A model generated the notes under the pieces. It had not been told where the DNA came from and made no database searches. It saw only the letters and a program-made list of their open reading frames with translations. Of a stretch of DNA of 64,000 bases, positions 51,139-60,624 are shown piece by piece; within the stretch, counting starts at the first letter, position 1; the number at the start of each line of letters is the position of its first letter. The stretch comes from Candidatus Saccharimonadota bacterium (GTDB lineage: Bacteria > Patescibacteriota > Saccharimonadia > Saccharimonadales > Saccharimonadaceae), in the NCBI GenBank assembly GCA_017506895.1, contig JAFWBV010000007.1, positions 1-64,000 of the forward strand, read 5' to 3'. Made by a program: the position numbers and the translations under genes.

Positions 51139-52518
51139 ATGTACGACGTTTGGAAAAACGCACTCGCTGAAATCGAACAGCAAATTTCTTCTGCCAATTA
51201 TTCGACTTGGTTCCAGGATACTTCCCTGATTTCCACTCAAAATGGCGATATCAAAATCAATGTCAAAAATACCTTCTATGTTAAACAACTCCAAAATCGC
51301 TATTATGACATCATTAAAAAAGCTCTCGAAAACAATAATGTACCAGTTAAAACTATTAGTTTCGAAGTCCAAACAACCAATAGACATAAAATCCGTCCAA
51401 GAGAAATTACTAAGGACACATCTATTAATAATCATCTAAACGAAATTAGAAACTCTATTCATCCACAACCTAAGAATCATTTAAATTCATCTCTTTCTGA
51501 AACTGGCCTAAACCAAAAATATACCCTAGATACATTTATAGTAGGTTCAAACAACGATCTCGCCTTCTCTGCCGCTAAAAGCATTATAGATTCTCCTGGT
51601 ACACGCTATAATCCATTCTTTTTATATGGTGGACCAGGTCTCGGAAAGACTCACCTTGTTCAAGCTATTGGTAATGAACTTATTAGACGCAATCCTAATT
51701 ATCGTGTCTTTTATACACCAATTTCTCATTTTTATTCAGATTTTATTGATTCCATTCAAAACGGTAAAGGTAAAGAGTTTAATCGTAAGTTTCAAAAATT
51801 AGACTGTCTTATCATTGATGATTTTCAACTTATTGTAAACAAGGAAAAATCTCAAGAAGAATTTTTTAACATATTTAATGACCTTTACCAATTAAATAAA
51901 CAAATTATCGTTACCAGTGATCGCTTACCAAATCAAATTAAAACCGTAGACGAACGTCTCGCCTCGCGTTTAACCTGGGCTGGCGCATTTGATCTTCAAT
52001 TACCTAAGTTTGAAGATAAGTGTGCCATTCTTCGAGCAAAAGCCGAACAAATTGGCGCTGAGATCGAAGAAGATGCTATTGAATATATCGCTGAAAATGT
52101 TAACACTAATATTCGTGACCTGGAGGGTAAATTTTCTACTATATTATTAATGTCCGAGGTACGCGGTTTAACCCCATTAGAATTAATTCAAAACGGCTCT
52201 GTTAGTGTTGATACTACATCCAAGATGCGCCCAGTTTCACCTAAGCAAGTTGTTGAAAAAGTTGCAAAGTATTATGATTTATCAGTAGCAGAACTCAAAA
52301 GTAAATCCCGTGTCTCCCATATTATGTTAGCTCGTCAAGTTGCAATGTTTTTATTATCTAAAGAATTAAAATTAAGTACCAATAAAGTTGCTAGCGAAGT
52401 AAACGTCAAAGATCATACGACCGTGATGCATGGCATCAAAAAAATCGAAAAGAGCCTTAAACTCAATTTTACTCTTCGGGATCAAATTGAAGAAATAAAG
52501 GAGCGTTTATATGGATAG
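51139..52518 (+). CDS. dnaA: chromosomal replication initiator DnaA
   Basis: 459 aa. Domain I (1-80), a variable linker, the AAA+ domain with Walker A GGPGLGKTHL and Walker B LIIDDFQ, and domain IV with the DnaA-box-reading signature DHTTVMHGIKK. It binds DnaA boxes and melts the origin. A near-perfect Shine-Dalgarno (AAAGGAGG) lies 11 nt before the ATG. Confidence 0.98.
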   Translation: MYDVWKNALAEIEQQISSANYSTWFQDTSLISTQNGDIKINVKNTFYVKQLQNRYYDIIKKALENNNVPVKTISFEVQTTNRHKIRPREITKDTSINNHLNEIRNSIHPQPKNHLNSSLSETGLNQKYTLDTFIVGSNNDLAFSAAKSIIDSPGTRYNPFFLYGGPGLGKTHLVQAIGNELIRRNPNYRVFYTPISHFYSDFIDSIQNGKGKEFNRKFQKLDCLIIDDFQLIVNKEKSQEEFFNIFNDLYQLNKQIIVTSDRLPNQIKTVDERLASRLTWAGAFDLQLPKFEDKCAILRAKAEQIGAEIEEDAIEYIAENVNTNIRDLEGKFSTILLMSEVRGLTPLELIQNGSVSVDTTSKMRPVSPKQVVEKVAKYYDLSVAELKSKSRVSHIMLARQVAMFLLSKELKLSTNKVASEVNVKDHTTVMHGIKKIEKSLKLNFTLRDQIEEIKERLYG

Positions 52519-52792
52519 TCTTTTTATTAAAAAATTTGTTCATTCTGTGGAATTAATGTGTAAAAGTGTATGTATAAAATTGTGCAAACTCAGTGAAAAA
52601 TTTTGTGCAAAAAATCCTTTAATCAAAAATTCGTGTATAACCTACTATTATCCACAGCCTTTTTCGACAATAATCAACAACTTATTCACAAACAATTCTC
52701 CCCTATTCGTACTCAATAGTTTCCACAATTCCACAGAACCTACTATAACTACTACAAATATATTTATTATTAGTAATAAAGAAAGGATTTAA
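52519..52792. other. probable oriC (dnaA-dnaN gap)
   Basis: A 274-bp AT-rich gap with perfect TTATCCACA (52647-52655), TTATTCACA (52682-52690), TTTCCACAA (52720-52728), ATTCCACAG (52728-52736) and TGTGGAAT near 52546. Long A/T tracts could melt. An open frame across it has no ribosome-binding site and overlaps these boxes; I treat the gap as non-coding. The dnaN ribosome-binding site AAAGGA ends the region. Confidence 0.75.
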
Positions 52793-53893
52793 ATGAAAAT
52801 AAAAGTTACACAAGAAAAATTAAGTAAAGCCCTAAATGTTGTCAGTCGTATTGCAATAGGAAAAGCTACATTACCAATATTAAATAATGTACTCATTAGA
52901 GTAAACCAAAAAAAGGTTTCACTTATCACTACTAACCTAGATATGGCGGTAGAAGATTATTTACCAGTCTCTGAATCCGAAGACGGAGTAATTACCGTAC
53001 CAGCTAAACTTCTCGCCGAATTCGTATCTAATCTCCCTAAAGGTGATAATATTGAGATAACATCTAAAGACACTAAAGTTACAATTAAATCCGGTCAATA
53101 CACATCCACTATAAATGGAGCCCTGGCCGATGATTTTCCGGAGCTTCCTGAAATCGATGAAAAGAATAGTGTTATATATAAAATAGGCGTTGATGAATTT
53201 AAAAATAGTATTAATCAAGTGATGATTGCAAGTTCCAATGACCTCACTAGACCAGCTCTGACCGGTGTATTCTTTAACACTTATGATAAAAACTTAGCTA
53301 TAGCCGCTACTGATGGTTATCGTTTAGCGGAAAAGAAAATTATCGATAAAGTAGAAAGCGAAGTGAAAGCAATTGTCCCAACATCATCCCTTCAGGAAGT
53401 ATTACGTTCAATAAGTGATGAAGTTGAAGAAATAGAGATATCTTTTAACGAAGATTTAGTTAGATTTCGTCTTGGGGATGTTGAAATTATTTCTAAATTA
53501 ATAGACGAAAGCTTTCCAGATTACCAAAAACTAATCCCAAAAAATAATAATATATCAGTTGAATTAAATCGTGAAGAACTCATCAGGGTTACTAAATTAG
53601 CAGCTCTCTTTGCACGTTCAGTTGGTGGCTCCATTGTTTGCGAAGCCAAATCCCCAGACATCTTTTCCGTAAAGTCAATCGCTAATGAGTTTGGTGAAAA
53701 CGATTCACATATTGAAACCAAAGTCGAAAACGCCGGCAAAATCAATCTTAATTCCCGCTTCTTGTTAGATGCACTTAATGCGCTTGATGAACCTGATATT
53801 AAGTTCGAATTTTCAGATCGTATCGCACCTGTTGTATTAAAGAATAAAAAATCTAAAGATTACACCCATATTGTAATGCCACTCAATTCGTAA
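52793..53893 (+). CDS. dnaN: DNA polymerase III beta subunit (sliding clamp)
   Basis: 366 aa with the three-fold clamp pattern: MKIKVTQEKLSKALNVVSR, GVFFNTYDKNLAIAATDGYRL, and the C-terminal VLKNKKSKDYTHIVMPL end. It forms the ring that tethers polymerase to DNA. AAAGGA precedes the ATG. The stop shares a base with the recF start. Confidence 0.97.
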   Translation: MKIKVTQEKLSKALNVVSRIAIGKATLPILNNVLIRVNQKKVSLITTNLDMAVEDYLPVSESEDGVITVPAKLLAEFVSNLPKGDNIEITSKDTKVTIKSGQYTSTINGALADDFPELPEIDEKNSVIYKIGVDEFKNSINQVMIASSNDLTRPALTGVFFNTYDKNLAIAATDGYRLAEKKIIDKVESEVKAIVPTSSLQEVLRSISDEVEEIEISFNEDLVRFRLGDVEIISKLIDESFPDYQKLIPKNNNISVELNREELIRVTKLAALFARSVGGSIVCEAKSPDIFSVKSIANEFGENDSHIETKVENAGKINLNSRFLLDALNALDEPDIKFEFSDRIAPVVLKNKKSKDYTHIVMPLNS

Positions 53894-54888
53894 TGATTAT
53901 AAAAACCATTAAATTAGTTAATTTCCGTAATCATAATGAATATTTTTTGGAATGCAAAGATAAAACAACATTAATTTTAGGCAAAAATGGCTGCGGTAAA
54001 ACATCAGTTCTCGAAGCGATATATATATTAACCAGAGGGAAAAGTTTTCGTGCCACTGATTCTGAAATTCTAAAACGAGGCAAGGAATTTTATCGAATAG
54101 AATTATGCTTCACTAATGGAGAAAAAATAGAAGCCACATATGATGGTAAAACTAAAAACTTTATTATTTTAGATAAAAAAACCAAAAGGTTACCAATCGA
54201 TAATAAATACCCAGTAATTCTCTTTATTCCATCCGATTTAAACTTAATAAGTCATTCTCCTGGAAGAAGAAGAGATTATTTTGATAGATTATTTGGACAG
54301 CTCGACCGTAAGTATTCAGTGATTCTAAACAAATACGAAAAAACCCTAAAACAACGTAACGAACTACTAAAAAATGAAATAATTAGTGCCGATTCCCTAT
54401 TTTCGTGGAATGTTTTACTCGCTAATTATGGAGCAGAGATAACTAAAAAAAGAAAAGATTATATAGATAAAATTAATTTAAAACTCACTAATATTTATCG
54501 CTCAATTGCCGAAAATGATGATAGTGTATCTATAGTATATAAAACCGAAACTTCATCTAATGCCGATACATATTTAAAAAATTTAGAACAAAATTACAAA
54601 AAAGATACCTACTTAGGTCATACTATGTATGGAACACACCGTGATGACTACGTGTTTATGTTTAATAAAAAGCTCGCAGATGGTTCTGCGTCACGTGGCG
54701 AAACTAGATCTATTGTTTTAGCAATGAAATTTATTGAAGCAGAGTTAATGTATGAAGAAACTGGTAAAAAACCAATCATTTTATTAGATGATGTTTTTTC
54801 GGAACTAGATGAAATCAGACGAAAATGCCTAATTAAAAATTTTAAGGATCATCAAGTTATTATTACAAGTGTCGAATCTATTGATTAG
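53893..54888 (+). CDS. recF: DNA replication and repair protein RecF
   Basis: 331 aa. Walker A LGKNGCGKTSVLEA near residue 30, the GKSFRATDS region, MYGTHRDDY, and Walker B IILLDDVFSELD. It loads RecA at gaps. It is a little shorter than the usual ~360. Classical dnaA-dnaN-recF order; the 3' end overlaps the convergent 744-aa gene by 11 nt. Confidence 0.96.
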   Translation: MIIKTIKLVNFRNHNEYFLECKDKTTLILGKNGCGKTSVLEAIYILTRGKSFRATDSEILKRGKEFYRIELCFTNGEKIEATYDGKTKNFIILDKKTKRLPIDNKYPVILFIPSDLNLISHSPGRRRDYFDRLFGQLDRKYSVILNKYEKTLKQRNELLKNEIISADSLFSWNVLLANYGAEITKKRKDYIDKINLKLTNIYRSIAENDDSVSIVYKTETSSNADTYLKNLEQNYKKDTYLGHTMYGTHRDDYVFMFNKKLADGSASRGETRSIVLAMKFIEAELMYEETGKKPIILLDDVFSELDEIRRKCLIKNFKDHQVIITSVESID

Positions 54889-57115
54889 CTAATTTATAAT
54901 AATTATCTAAAAATGCCATCACTGGATTCTCATTTCCCTCGAAATATAACATATTATTATATGCTGTTGAATCGTCCGCATATTGACGTAAAGCAGCAGT
55001 AGCTCTCGCCAAAGAAACATATCTTTGTGCATATTTATATTTTTGCCACTCTTGATTATTTACTGAATTAACAAACGCTTCCCCACTAGCTATTCTTTTA
55101 TGTTCCTGTGATGTTTCAGAAAACAACTTAATCATATTGGTAATATTAGAAATGAAACTAACTGACGAAGAATTACTAGATAAGGAATCAAGTATACCTC
55201 CATCAGTTACACCAAGTGGTGTTACTCTTTCATTATTATAAATAATATAATCAGCTAATACCGAATCATTTTTAATAGTTCTTTTTCCAGAACTACTCAT
55301 CTCTGTATTATTTTCAACAAAGCTTACAAACTCGGGATTGTTAAAAGGGTTATCGAGAGTAGAAGTATCAAATGTAGCAATTTCTGCACACCCGGCCGAC
55401 CCAACTGCACCTATTGACGCATATGTTTCACAAGCTCCAAATTTAGTTAAGTAATTACTAAGATTATCGGCATATGCTCCTGGTAATAGTCCAACTATGG
55501 ATTTTTGTGTAGCTGAAAATACCTTATTAATACCCGAAAACAACCCATTATATTTTTGATTTGAATAAAGAGTTATCGCTAGGTTATGAACGATGCTTCC
55601 TAGGAAAGTATTTTTAGAAGTAATATCTAATGGACTTCTATTCAACCTATCAACAGCGGCGTCCATTGCTAATATTGAATTATTCATCCTAGTATAAGCT
55701 AAAACCGCACTCTCGTCCCCCGCCGACGCTCCGCTTTGTTTCGCCAACTCCTTACCAACATTGACTGCTCCTTCAACTAAAAATTCTCCCGCAGCTACAC
55801 CATTTATAGTTTTGAATGAATTATCACTAAGAGAGCTATTAATAATTGGTTTTGAAAGATTGAGTATACTAAGATCGCTAGATTCATTACCTCGCGATAT
55901 TAATCTACCAATTAAACCTCGTGAGTTAGATGCGGAAGAGACGGTATTATTAATTGTCTCTTTGTTGCTTTTATTATTTATTATGTTTTCTGATAGCTTT
56001 AAAATCCTATCTGACGAATAATTTTCAATACTCTTAATATCTACGTCGCTGTCAGATAGGATGGCGTATAAACTTGGTGAATCTAATGGTGAACCTTTTA
56101 CTTTAATTATTTCCCCAGTGTTCACATCAACCACTTCTGTTTCAGTTCTTTCGTGTAGATAATTCATAGCATCATTTATTTTTGAAGTATTACCATCGCC
56201 AGCCATCATTTTACTAATATTTTCCATTATTAATGAATAAAATAAACTAGATCTTTTTTCTTTTGTCATTGTATCGGCAACTTTTAATGAATTAGCTGAC
56301 TCCAAGGTAGCTTGTGTTTTAGATTCTGCCCGGGTTTTCTCGTTAACGGCATCAATATATTTATCAGCACCATTTTTGATTTTAGCCGACTCGCCATTTG
56401 CGGCATAATAATAATGAGTTTCAATCTCTCCTGTTTCTTGATTTTTTTCCTGTTCTTCAATTAATGATACGGTATTAATATCAACATCTGACCCTTCCCC
56501 CATCATCTTATCCATAACTTCTTCAAAACTCTGTGTACCGTTGTAATTATTTCTCGTTGTGCCGATATTTTTAAATACTTTTTCTGCAGACTCGTCGTAA
56601 TAATAAGCCGCTCTAGAATAGGTTGCTTCATTAAAAGCTCCATAGAGCTGCGTATTATTAGATACTTCATCTATGAAATTATCAGCACTAATGATTTTAT
56701 TATTTAGTTTAATTGATAATTCCCCACTCACTTGATTGGTTTCAATAAATTCTCCATTACTCACATAACCCACCAAAACGCCTTTTGTTTTTAGGATATC
56801 AAAAGTATTTTTTGGTATATCACCATTTTTTAATGCTTGTTGAAAGACGAGTTCTTTACTAGCCACCGCATCGGCATATTGTACATCGGTTTCCTCTATT
56901 AATCTTTCCGAAATTGATGATGGAATAATATTCCCAGAACTAAACAAAACTGCTATTACTACAATCATTGCCGTTAATAAACCAGCTGCGCCAAACTTTT
57001 TATAAGAGTTTTTCTGGTTTGTCTTAATAATATTTTTTCCTGAAACATGAGAAATAAACTGATTGTCGCCCACCGCATCATTTTCACTCTGTTGTAATAT
57101 TTCTTCAGCGCTCAA
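54878..57115 (-). CDS. hypothetical large membrane-anchored extracellular protein
   Basis: 745 aa. A short cytosolic start, one membrane helix (about 43-62), then ~680 residues outside, rich in Asn, Ser and Ala, mostly helical, with only two Cys (ACETYASIGAVGSAGCAE, about residues 560-577). I recognise no family. The start is TTG with AAGGT 6 nt upstream, and TATAAT (57143-57148, minus) above it gives a ~25-nt leader. Its size, topology and composition would fit a cell-envelope or T4SS-associated protein, but nothing proves it. Confidence 0.65.
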   Translation of the reverse strand: MSAEEILQQSENDAVGDNQFISHVSGKNIIKTNQKNSYKKFGAAGLLTAMIVVIAVLFSSGNIIPSSISERLIEETDVQYADAVASKELVFQQALKNGDIPKNTFDILKTKGVLVGYVSNGEFIETNQVSGELSIKLNNKIISADNFIDEVSNNTQLYGAFNEATYSRAAYYYDESAEKVFKNIGTTRNNYNGTQSFEEVMDKMMGEGSDVDINTVSLIEEQEKNQETGEIETHYYYAANGESAKIKNGADKYIDAVNEKTRAESKTQATLESANSLKVADTMTKEKRSSLFYSLIMENISKMMAGDGNTSKINDAMNYLHERTETEVVDVNTGEIIKVKGSPLDSPSLYAILSDSDVDIKSIENYSSDRILKLSENIINNKSNKETINNTVSSASNSRGLIGRLISRGNESSDLSILNLSKPIINSSLSDNSFKTINGVAAGEFLVEGAVNVGKELAKQSGASAGDESAVLAYTRMNNSILAMDAAVDRLNRSPLDITSKNTFLGSIVHNLAITLYSNQKYNGLFSGINKVFSATQKSIVGLLPGAYADNLSNYLTKFGACETYASIGAVGSAGCAEIATFDTSTLDNPFNNPEFVSFVENNTEMSSSGKRTIKNDSVLADYIIYNNERVTPLGVTDGGILDSLSSNSSSVSFISNITNMIKLFSETSQEHKRIASGEAFVNSVNNQEWQKYKYAQRYVSLARATAALRQYADDSTAYNNMLYFEGNENPVMAFLDNYYKLANQ

Positions 57116-57171
57116 TTTATGACCTTATTCTTAGATATTTATATTATAACATATTTTGCTATAATATAAAT

Positions 57172-58338
57172 ATGGTAAAAGTAGAAAAATTCATCCCGGG
57201 CGGTCAATCGCTAGGAGAATTAGATGATGGTAAAAAGATATTTTTTTGGAATGCACTTCCAGGTGAATTGGTTCTAGATTACAAAATCACTAAAAACAAA
57301 TCACATTACGTGGAAGCCATCGCGACGAGTATCGATAATCAGTCTATCAAACGAACAAATCCAAAAGATGAATGTTTTCTCTCGACGTCTCCATGGCAAA
57401 TTCTTCAGTATGATTATGAGCTTAAAGTTAAGCAAGAACTTATCAAGGAAATGTTTCGCGAGCACAGCATTATAATAGATACTCCAGATATAGTTACAGA
57501 CAATAAAGATTATTTTTATCGTAACAAAATGGAATATGCGCTTTATTGGGATAATAAGAATAATAGTATTAAACCAGCCTTTCATAGTCGAGGTTCACAC
57601 TACAAAATCCCAATCAATCAGTCTAGTCTTGAAAGACCAGAAATCTTTCAAAAAACAACCAGCATTATTAATGATTTAAATAAAAAACATGAAGAAGCTC
57701 GCAGATATCAATCTTTACTATTGCGATGTAATCAAAAAGGTGAAGTGTCGGGAGGTCTTTACGAGAATAATCGCCCACACCCTAGCTTTAATACTCTTAG
57801 TGATACTATTTTAGGATATCAATATAGTTATTCTCCGAACGGATTCTTTCAAATCAACCTTCCCGTCTATGAAATGGCCCTAAAAGAGATTAAACAGCAC
57901 ATCAGTACACAAAAAGTTTTAGACTTATATTCTGGCGTTGGCACTATCGGCTTATCGGTCGCCAGAGATTTAGAGCTAACTTTAGTTGAGTGTGACAAAC
58001 ATGCCTTTAATGAATTAGAAAAAAATGTTAAACAGGCAAAACCTAATAATCATATTACAACTTCGCTTGCAAAATCCGAAGCAGTTACAGAATATATTAC
58101 CCCCAATCAGACTGTTATTATAGATCCGCCACGTGCTGGTTGTGATACAAAACTAATAGAAAAATTAAACCAAGAAAAACCGGATACCATTATTTATTTA
58201 TCATGTAATCCCATTACTCAGGCTCGAGACGCTAAAATACTACTCGATAATTATAGTATTAAACTAATCAAGGCCTATAATTTCTTTCCCCACACTCCGC
58301 ATATTGAAAATCTTCTAATTCTTAAGAACAAGAGCTAA
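57172..58338 (+). CDS. TrmA/RlmD-family RNA (uracil-5-)-methyltransferase, no Fe-S motif
   Basis: 388 aa. A TRAM-like N-terminus (1-55), then the methyltransferase core: VLDLYSGVGTIGLSVA (SAM), VIIDPPRAGC, and the catalytic Cys in IYLSCNPITQARD. The N-terminal CxnCxxC Fe-S cluster of RlmD is absent (only one Cys in KDECFLS), as in some Gram-positive RlmCD or TrmFO-independent forms. It makes m5U in rRNA or tRNA. TATAAT (57160-57165) lies 6 nt before the ATG, so a leaderless start is likely. Confidence 0.9.
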   Translation: MVKVEKFIPGGQSLGELDDGKKIFFWNALPGELVLDYKITKNKSHYVEAIATSIDNQSIKRTNPKDECFLSTSPWQILQYDYELKVKQELIKEMFREHSIIIDTPDIVTDNKDYFYRNKMEYALYWDNKNNSIKPAFHSRGSHYKIPINQSSLERPEIFQKTTSIINDLNKKHEEARRYQSLLLRCNQKGEVSGGLYENNRPHPSFNTLSDTILGYQYSYSPNGFFQINLPVYEMALKEIKQHISTQKVLDLYSGVGTIGLSVARDLELTLVECDKHAFNELEKNVKQAKPNNHITTSLAKSEAVTEYITPNQTVIIDPPRAGCDTKLIEKLNQEKPDTIIYLSCNPITQARDAKILLDNYSIKLIKAYNFFPHTPHIENLLILKNKS

Positions 58339-58385
58339 ATCTCTATTCATTTTTCTCGCTGAACGTGCTAGAATAATTCTAAGAC

Positions 58386-58475
58386 GGAAAGGTGGCCGAG
58401 TGGTTGAAGGCGCACGCTTGGAAAGCGTGTGACGGGGCAACCCGTTCGCAAGTTCGAATCTTGTCCTTTCCGCCA
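58386..58475 (+). tRNA. tRNA-Ser(GGA)
   Basis: Acceptor GGAAAGG/CCTTTCC, anticodon loop TTGGAAA (GGA), a long variable arm, discriminator G and encoded CCA. A TAGAAT -10 (58369-58374) lies 11 nt before the mature 5' end. Its 3' end is repeated 80 nt downstream. Confidence 0.95.
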
Positions 58476-58557
58476 AATTAGCTAAAATAGAACTTGTTCT
58501 ATTTTAGACAATTTGAAGGAATGGACCCTAGATTAATATCTTATCCTTTCCACCAAG
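58458..58557 (+). repeat. 80-bp spaced copy of the tRNA-Ser(GGA) 3' end
   Basis: ATCTTGTCCTTTCCGCCA (58458-58475) recurs as ATCTTATCCTTTCCACCA (58538-58555) with 2 mismatches in 18, offset exactly 80 nt. Between them is a perfect hairpin CTAAAATAGAA / TTCTATTTTAG (about 58482-58507). The layout equals one unit of the tRNA-Ser(GCT) array. The 58476-58566 gap holds nothing else. Confidence 0.85.
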
Positions 58558-58566
58558 CAAGAAAAC

Positions 58567-59391
58567 ATGGAGCAAAAGGTGAGCGAAAATGTATTGATTG
58601 AACTAAAAGGATTAACTAAGCGCTATGGTTATGGCGATACGGAGTCCTTTGCGTTAAAAGATTTTAATTTAAGTGTTAAACGTGGTGAGTTCATTATGAT
58701 TATGGGCCCATCTGGATGTGGTAAAACTACATTATTAGATATTATTGGGCTATTAGATCGTGCTTCTTACGGAGAATACTACTTAAATGGTGAAAACGTA
58801 GCCGGTATTTCCGCCAGGCGTCAAGCAAGACTACGTGCCAAAAAAATTGGCTTCATTTTTCAAAACTTTAATCTAATTGATGACTTACCTATTATAGAAA
58901 ATGTATCTCTCCCGCTCATCTATTCTGGCTATTCCAAAACATCTAGGCTTAAAAAAGCATCAACTGCCTTAAAACGATTCCACCTTGAAGAACGCGAATA
59001 CTATCTTCCCTACCAACTTTCTGGCGGCCAACAACAACGCGTAGCGATTGCTCGTGCTATTGTCAGCGATCCAGAAATTATTTTAGCCGACGAACCTACT
59101 GGAAACTTGGATTCTCGTAGTTCCCACATCGTAATGGAAGAATTAAAGGCTATTCACGAAGAAGGTAATACCATTATTATGGTTACTCATAATCCAGCGC
59201 TCACTGTTTATGCTACACGTGTCATTAATATGTTGGATGGGCAAATTGATACAGATATTAAGACAGTCGCGGACGCCAACCTTCCTCAGCCTATATCGGT
59301 CAAGATCAAAAAGAAAAAAGATAATTTTGCTTCGTTAGAAGATGTAGGTAAGTCTCTCAAAAAGCACAAAAAATCAAGGAGAAAGAAATAA
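58567..59391 (+). CDS. MacB/LolD-type ABC transporter ATPase
   Basis: 274 aa. Walker [10 protein letters not shown] (about 46-54), [14 protein letters not shown] and Walker [13 protein letters not shown]. After the ~225-residue domain comes a basic ~45-residue tail ([29 protein letters not shown]). The family works with FtsX-like permeases as mechanotransmission exporters of peptides, lipoproteins or drugs. GTG 58579 with GGAG upstream is an alternative start. The last base of its stop overlaps the permease ATG. Confidence 0.93.
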   Translation: MEQKVSENVLIELKGLTKRYGYGDTESFALKDFNLSVKRGEFIMIMGPSGCGKTTLLDIIGLLDRASYGEYYLNGENVAGISARRQARLRAKKIGFIFQNFNLIDDLPIIENVSLPLIYSGYSKTSRLKKASTALKRFHLEEREYYLPYQLSGGQQQRVAIARAIVSDPEIILADEPTGNLDSRSSHIVMEELKAIHEEGNTIIMVTHNPALTVYATRVINMLDGQIDTDIKTVADANLPQPISVKIKKKKDNFASLEDVGKSLKKHKKSRRKK

Positions 59392-60623
59392 TGGCTCTAC
59401 TACTCAAAACTCATTTTAAGCTAGCGAAGACGTCCATCAAAGAAAATCGCACTCGTTCATTTTTAACTTGCCTAGGTATAGCTATCGGTGTTGCTAGTAT
59501 TATTCTTATTCTTTCTTTGACGGGCAGCATTTCCAATCTTGTTAAGAGCGAGATTAATGAAATTGGTAGCGACCTTATGGTGATTCGCCCTACATCTACC
59601 AAAGATTCAATGACGAGCATTGTGGAAGAATTAACTTCCGCCAATACGTTCCAAAATTCTAGTCTCACTATTTCCGATACTGACGTCATTAAAAAAGTTG
59701 AAAATGTTGTCGCGGTAGCGCCAATTGCCATAGCTAATAATACCGTAATTTCTGAAAAAAACACTTTGAACTCTGTTGCTATTCTCGGTACAAATCTTGA
59801 TTTTATAAAAATTGAACCATTATCTATTCGTTTCGGTGCATTCTTAACGGAATCTAATGAAGAAAAATCCGTCGTCTTGGGTCACACCCTATCACTCGCA
59901 TTGTTTAATACTATTAATAGTACGGTTGGTAAAACGGTTACAATAATGGGCGAGAAATATATGGTTGTAGGCGTATTAGATAAAATCGATAAAACGGTCA
60001 GTTTTGACAATATTGATTATGATAACGCCATTATTATGGATATTAAAAACCTTAATAAAGCTACTGGCTCTACCCAAATTCAGCAGTTTAATATTAAAGT
60101 TTCCAACACCGACAGTTTACCGGGTGTCAAAGAAGAAGTATCAAAAAAATTAACTGAAGCAAAACATGGTGACACCAATTTTGTTATAGCTTATGGTGAT
60201 GATATTACTCACCCAGCCAGTTCCCTCTTTACTATCGTTTCCGGTATGTTGGCGTTAGTAGCCGGTATTTCTCTTATTGTCGGCGGTATTGGTGTAATGA
60301 ATATTATGTTAGTTTCAGTAGCAGAGCGTACTCATGAAATTGGCATTAGAAAAGCCGTTGGGGCCTCTGGTCGCAATGTACTTATCCAATTTTTATTCGA
60401 AGCTTTAATTCTCTCAATTCTAGGCGGGATCTTTGGTCTTGTTCTAGGTTATATTCTTGCTTTCCTACTCTCTACTGTTACTCCATTTACCCCATACATT
60501 AGTTGGGAGATTGTTGCAATCACATTCTTGACCACCATAATTATTGGTATTATTTTTGGAATCTATCCAGCCGTCAAAGCCGCAAGCAAAGACTCTATTG
60601 AATCATTAAAACACTATAGATAA
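59391..60623 (+). CDS. MacB-type ABC transporter permease
   Basis: 410 aa. An N-terminal helix (about 20-45), a large extracytoplasmic MacB_PCD domain (about 50-270), then three helices with GGIGVMNIMLVSVAERTHEIGIRKAVGAS, the conserved FtsX/MacB coupling segment. It pairs with the ATPase just upstream. No MacA-like adaptor is seen, as expected for a single-membrane cell. Confidence 0.94.
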   Translation: MALLLKTHFKLAKTSIKENRTRSFLTCLGIAIGVASIILILSLTGSISNLVKSEINEIGSDLMVIRPTSTKDSMTSIVEELTSANTFQNSSLTISDTDVIKKVENVVAVAPIAIANNTVISEKNTLNSVAILGTNLDFIKIEPLSIRFGAFLTESNEEKSVVLGHTLSLALFNTINSTVGKTVTIMGEKYMVVGVLDKIDKTVSFDNIDYDNAIIMDIKNLNKATGSTQIQQFNIKVSNTDSLPGVKEEVSKKLTEAKHGDTNFVIAYGDDITHPASSLFTIVSGMLALVAGISLIVGGIGVMNIMLVSVAERTHEIGIRKAVGASGRNVLIQFLFEALILSILGGIFGLVLGYILAFLLSTVTPFTPYISWEIVAITFLTTIIIGIIFGIYPAVKAASKDSIESLKHYR

Positions 60624-60624
60624 C

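Noticed and set aside
52511-52792. 93-codon ORF between dnaA and dnaN
   Set aside because: It overlaps the DnaA boxes and AT-rich oriC region, has no ribosome-binding site and a sequence with no protein character beyond AT-rich DNA.
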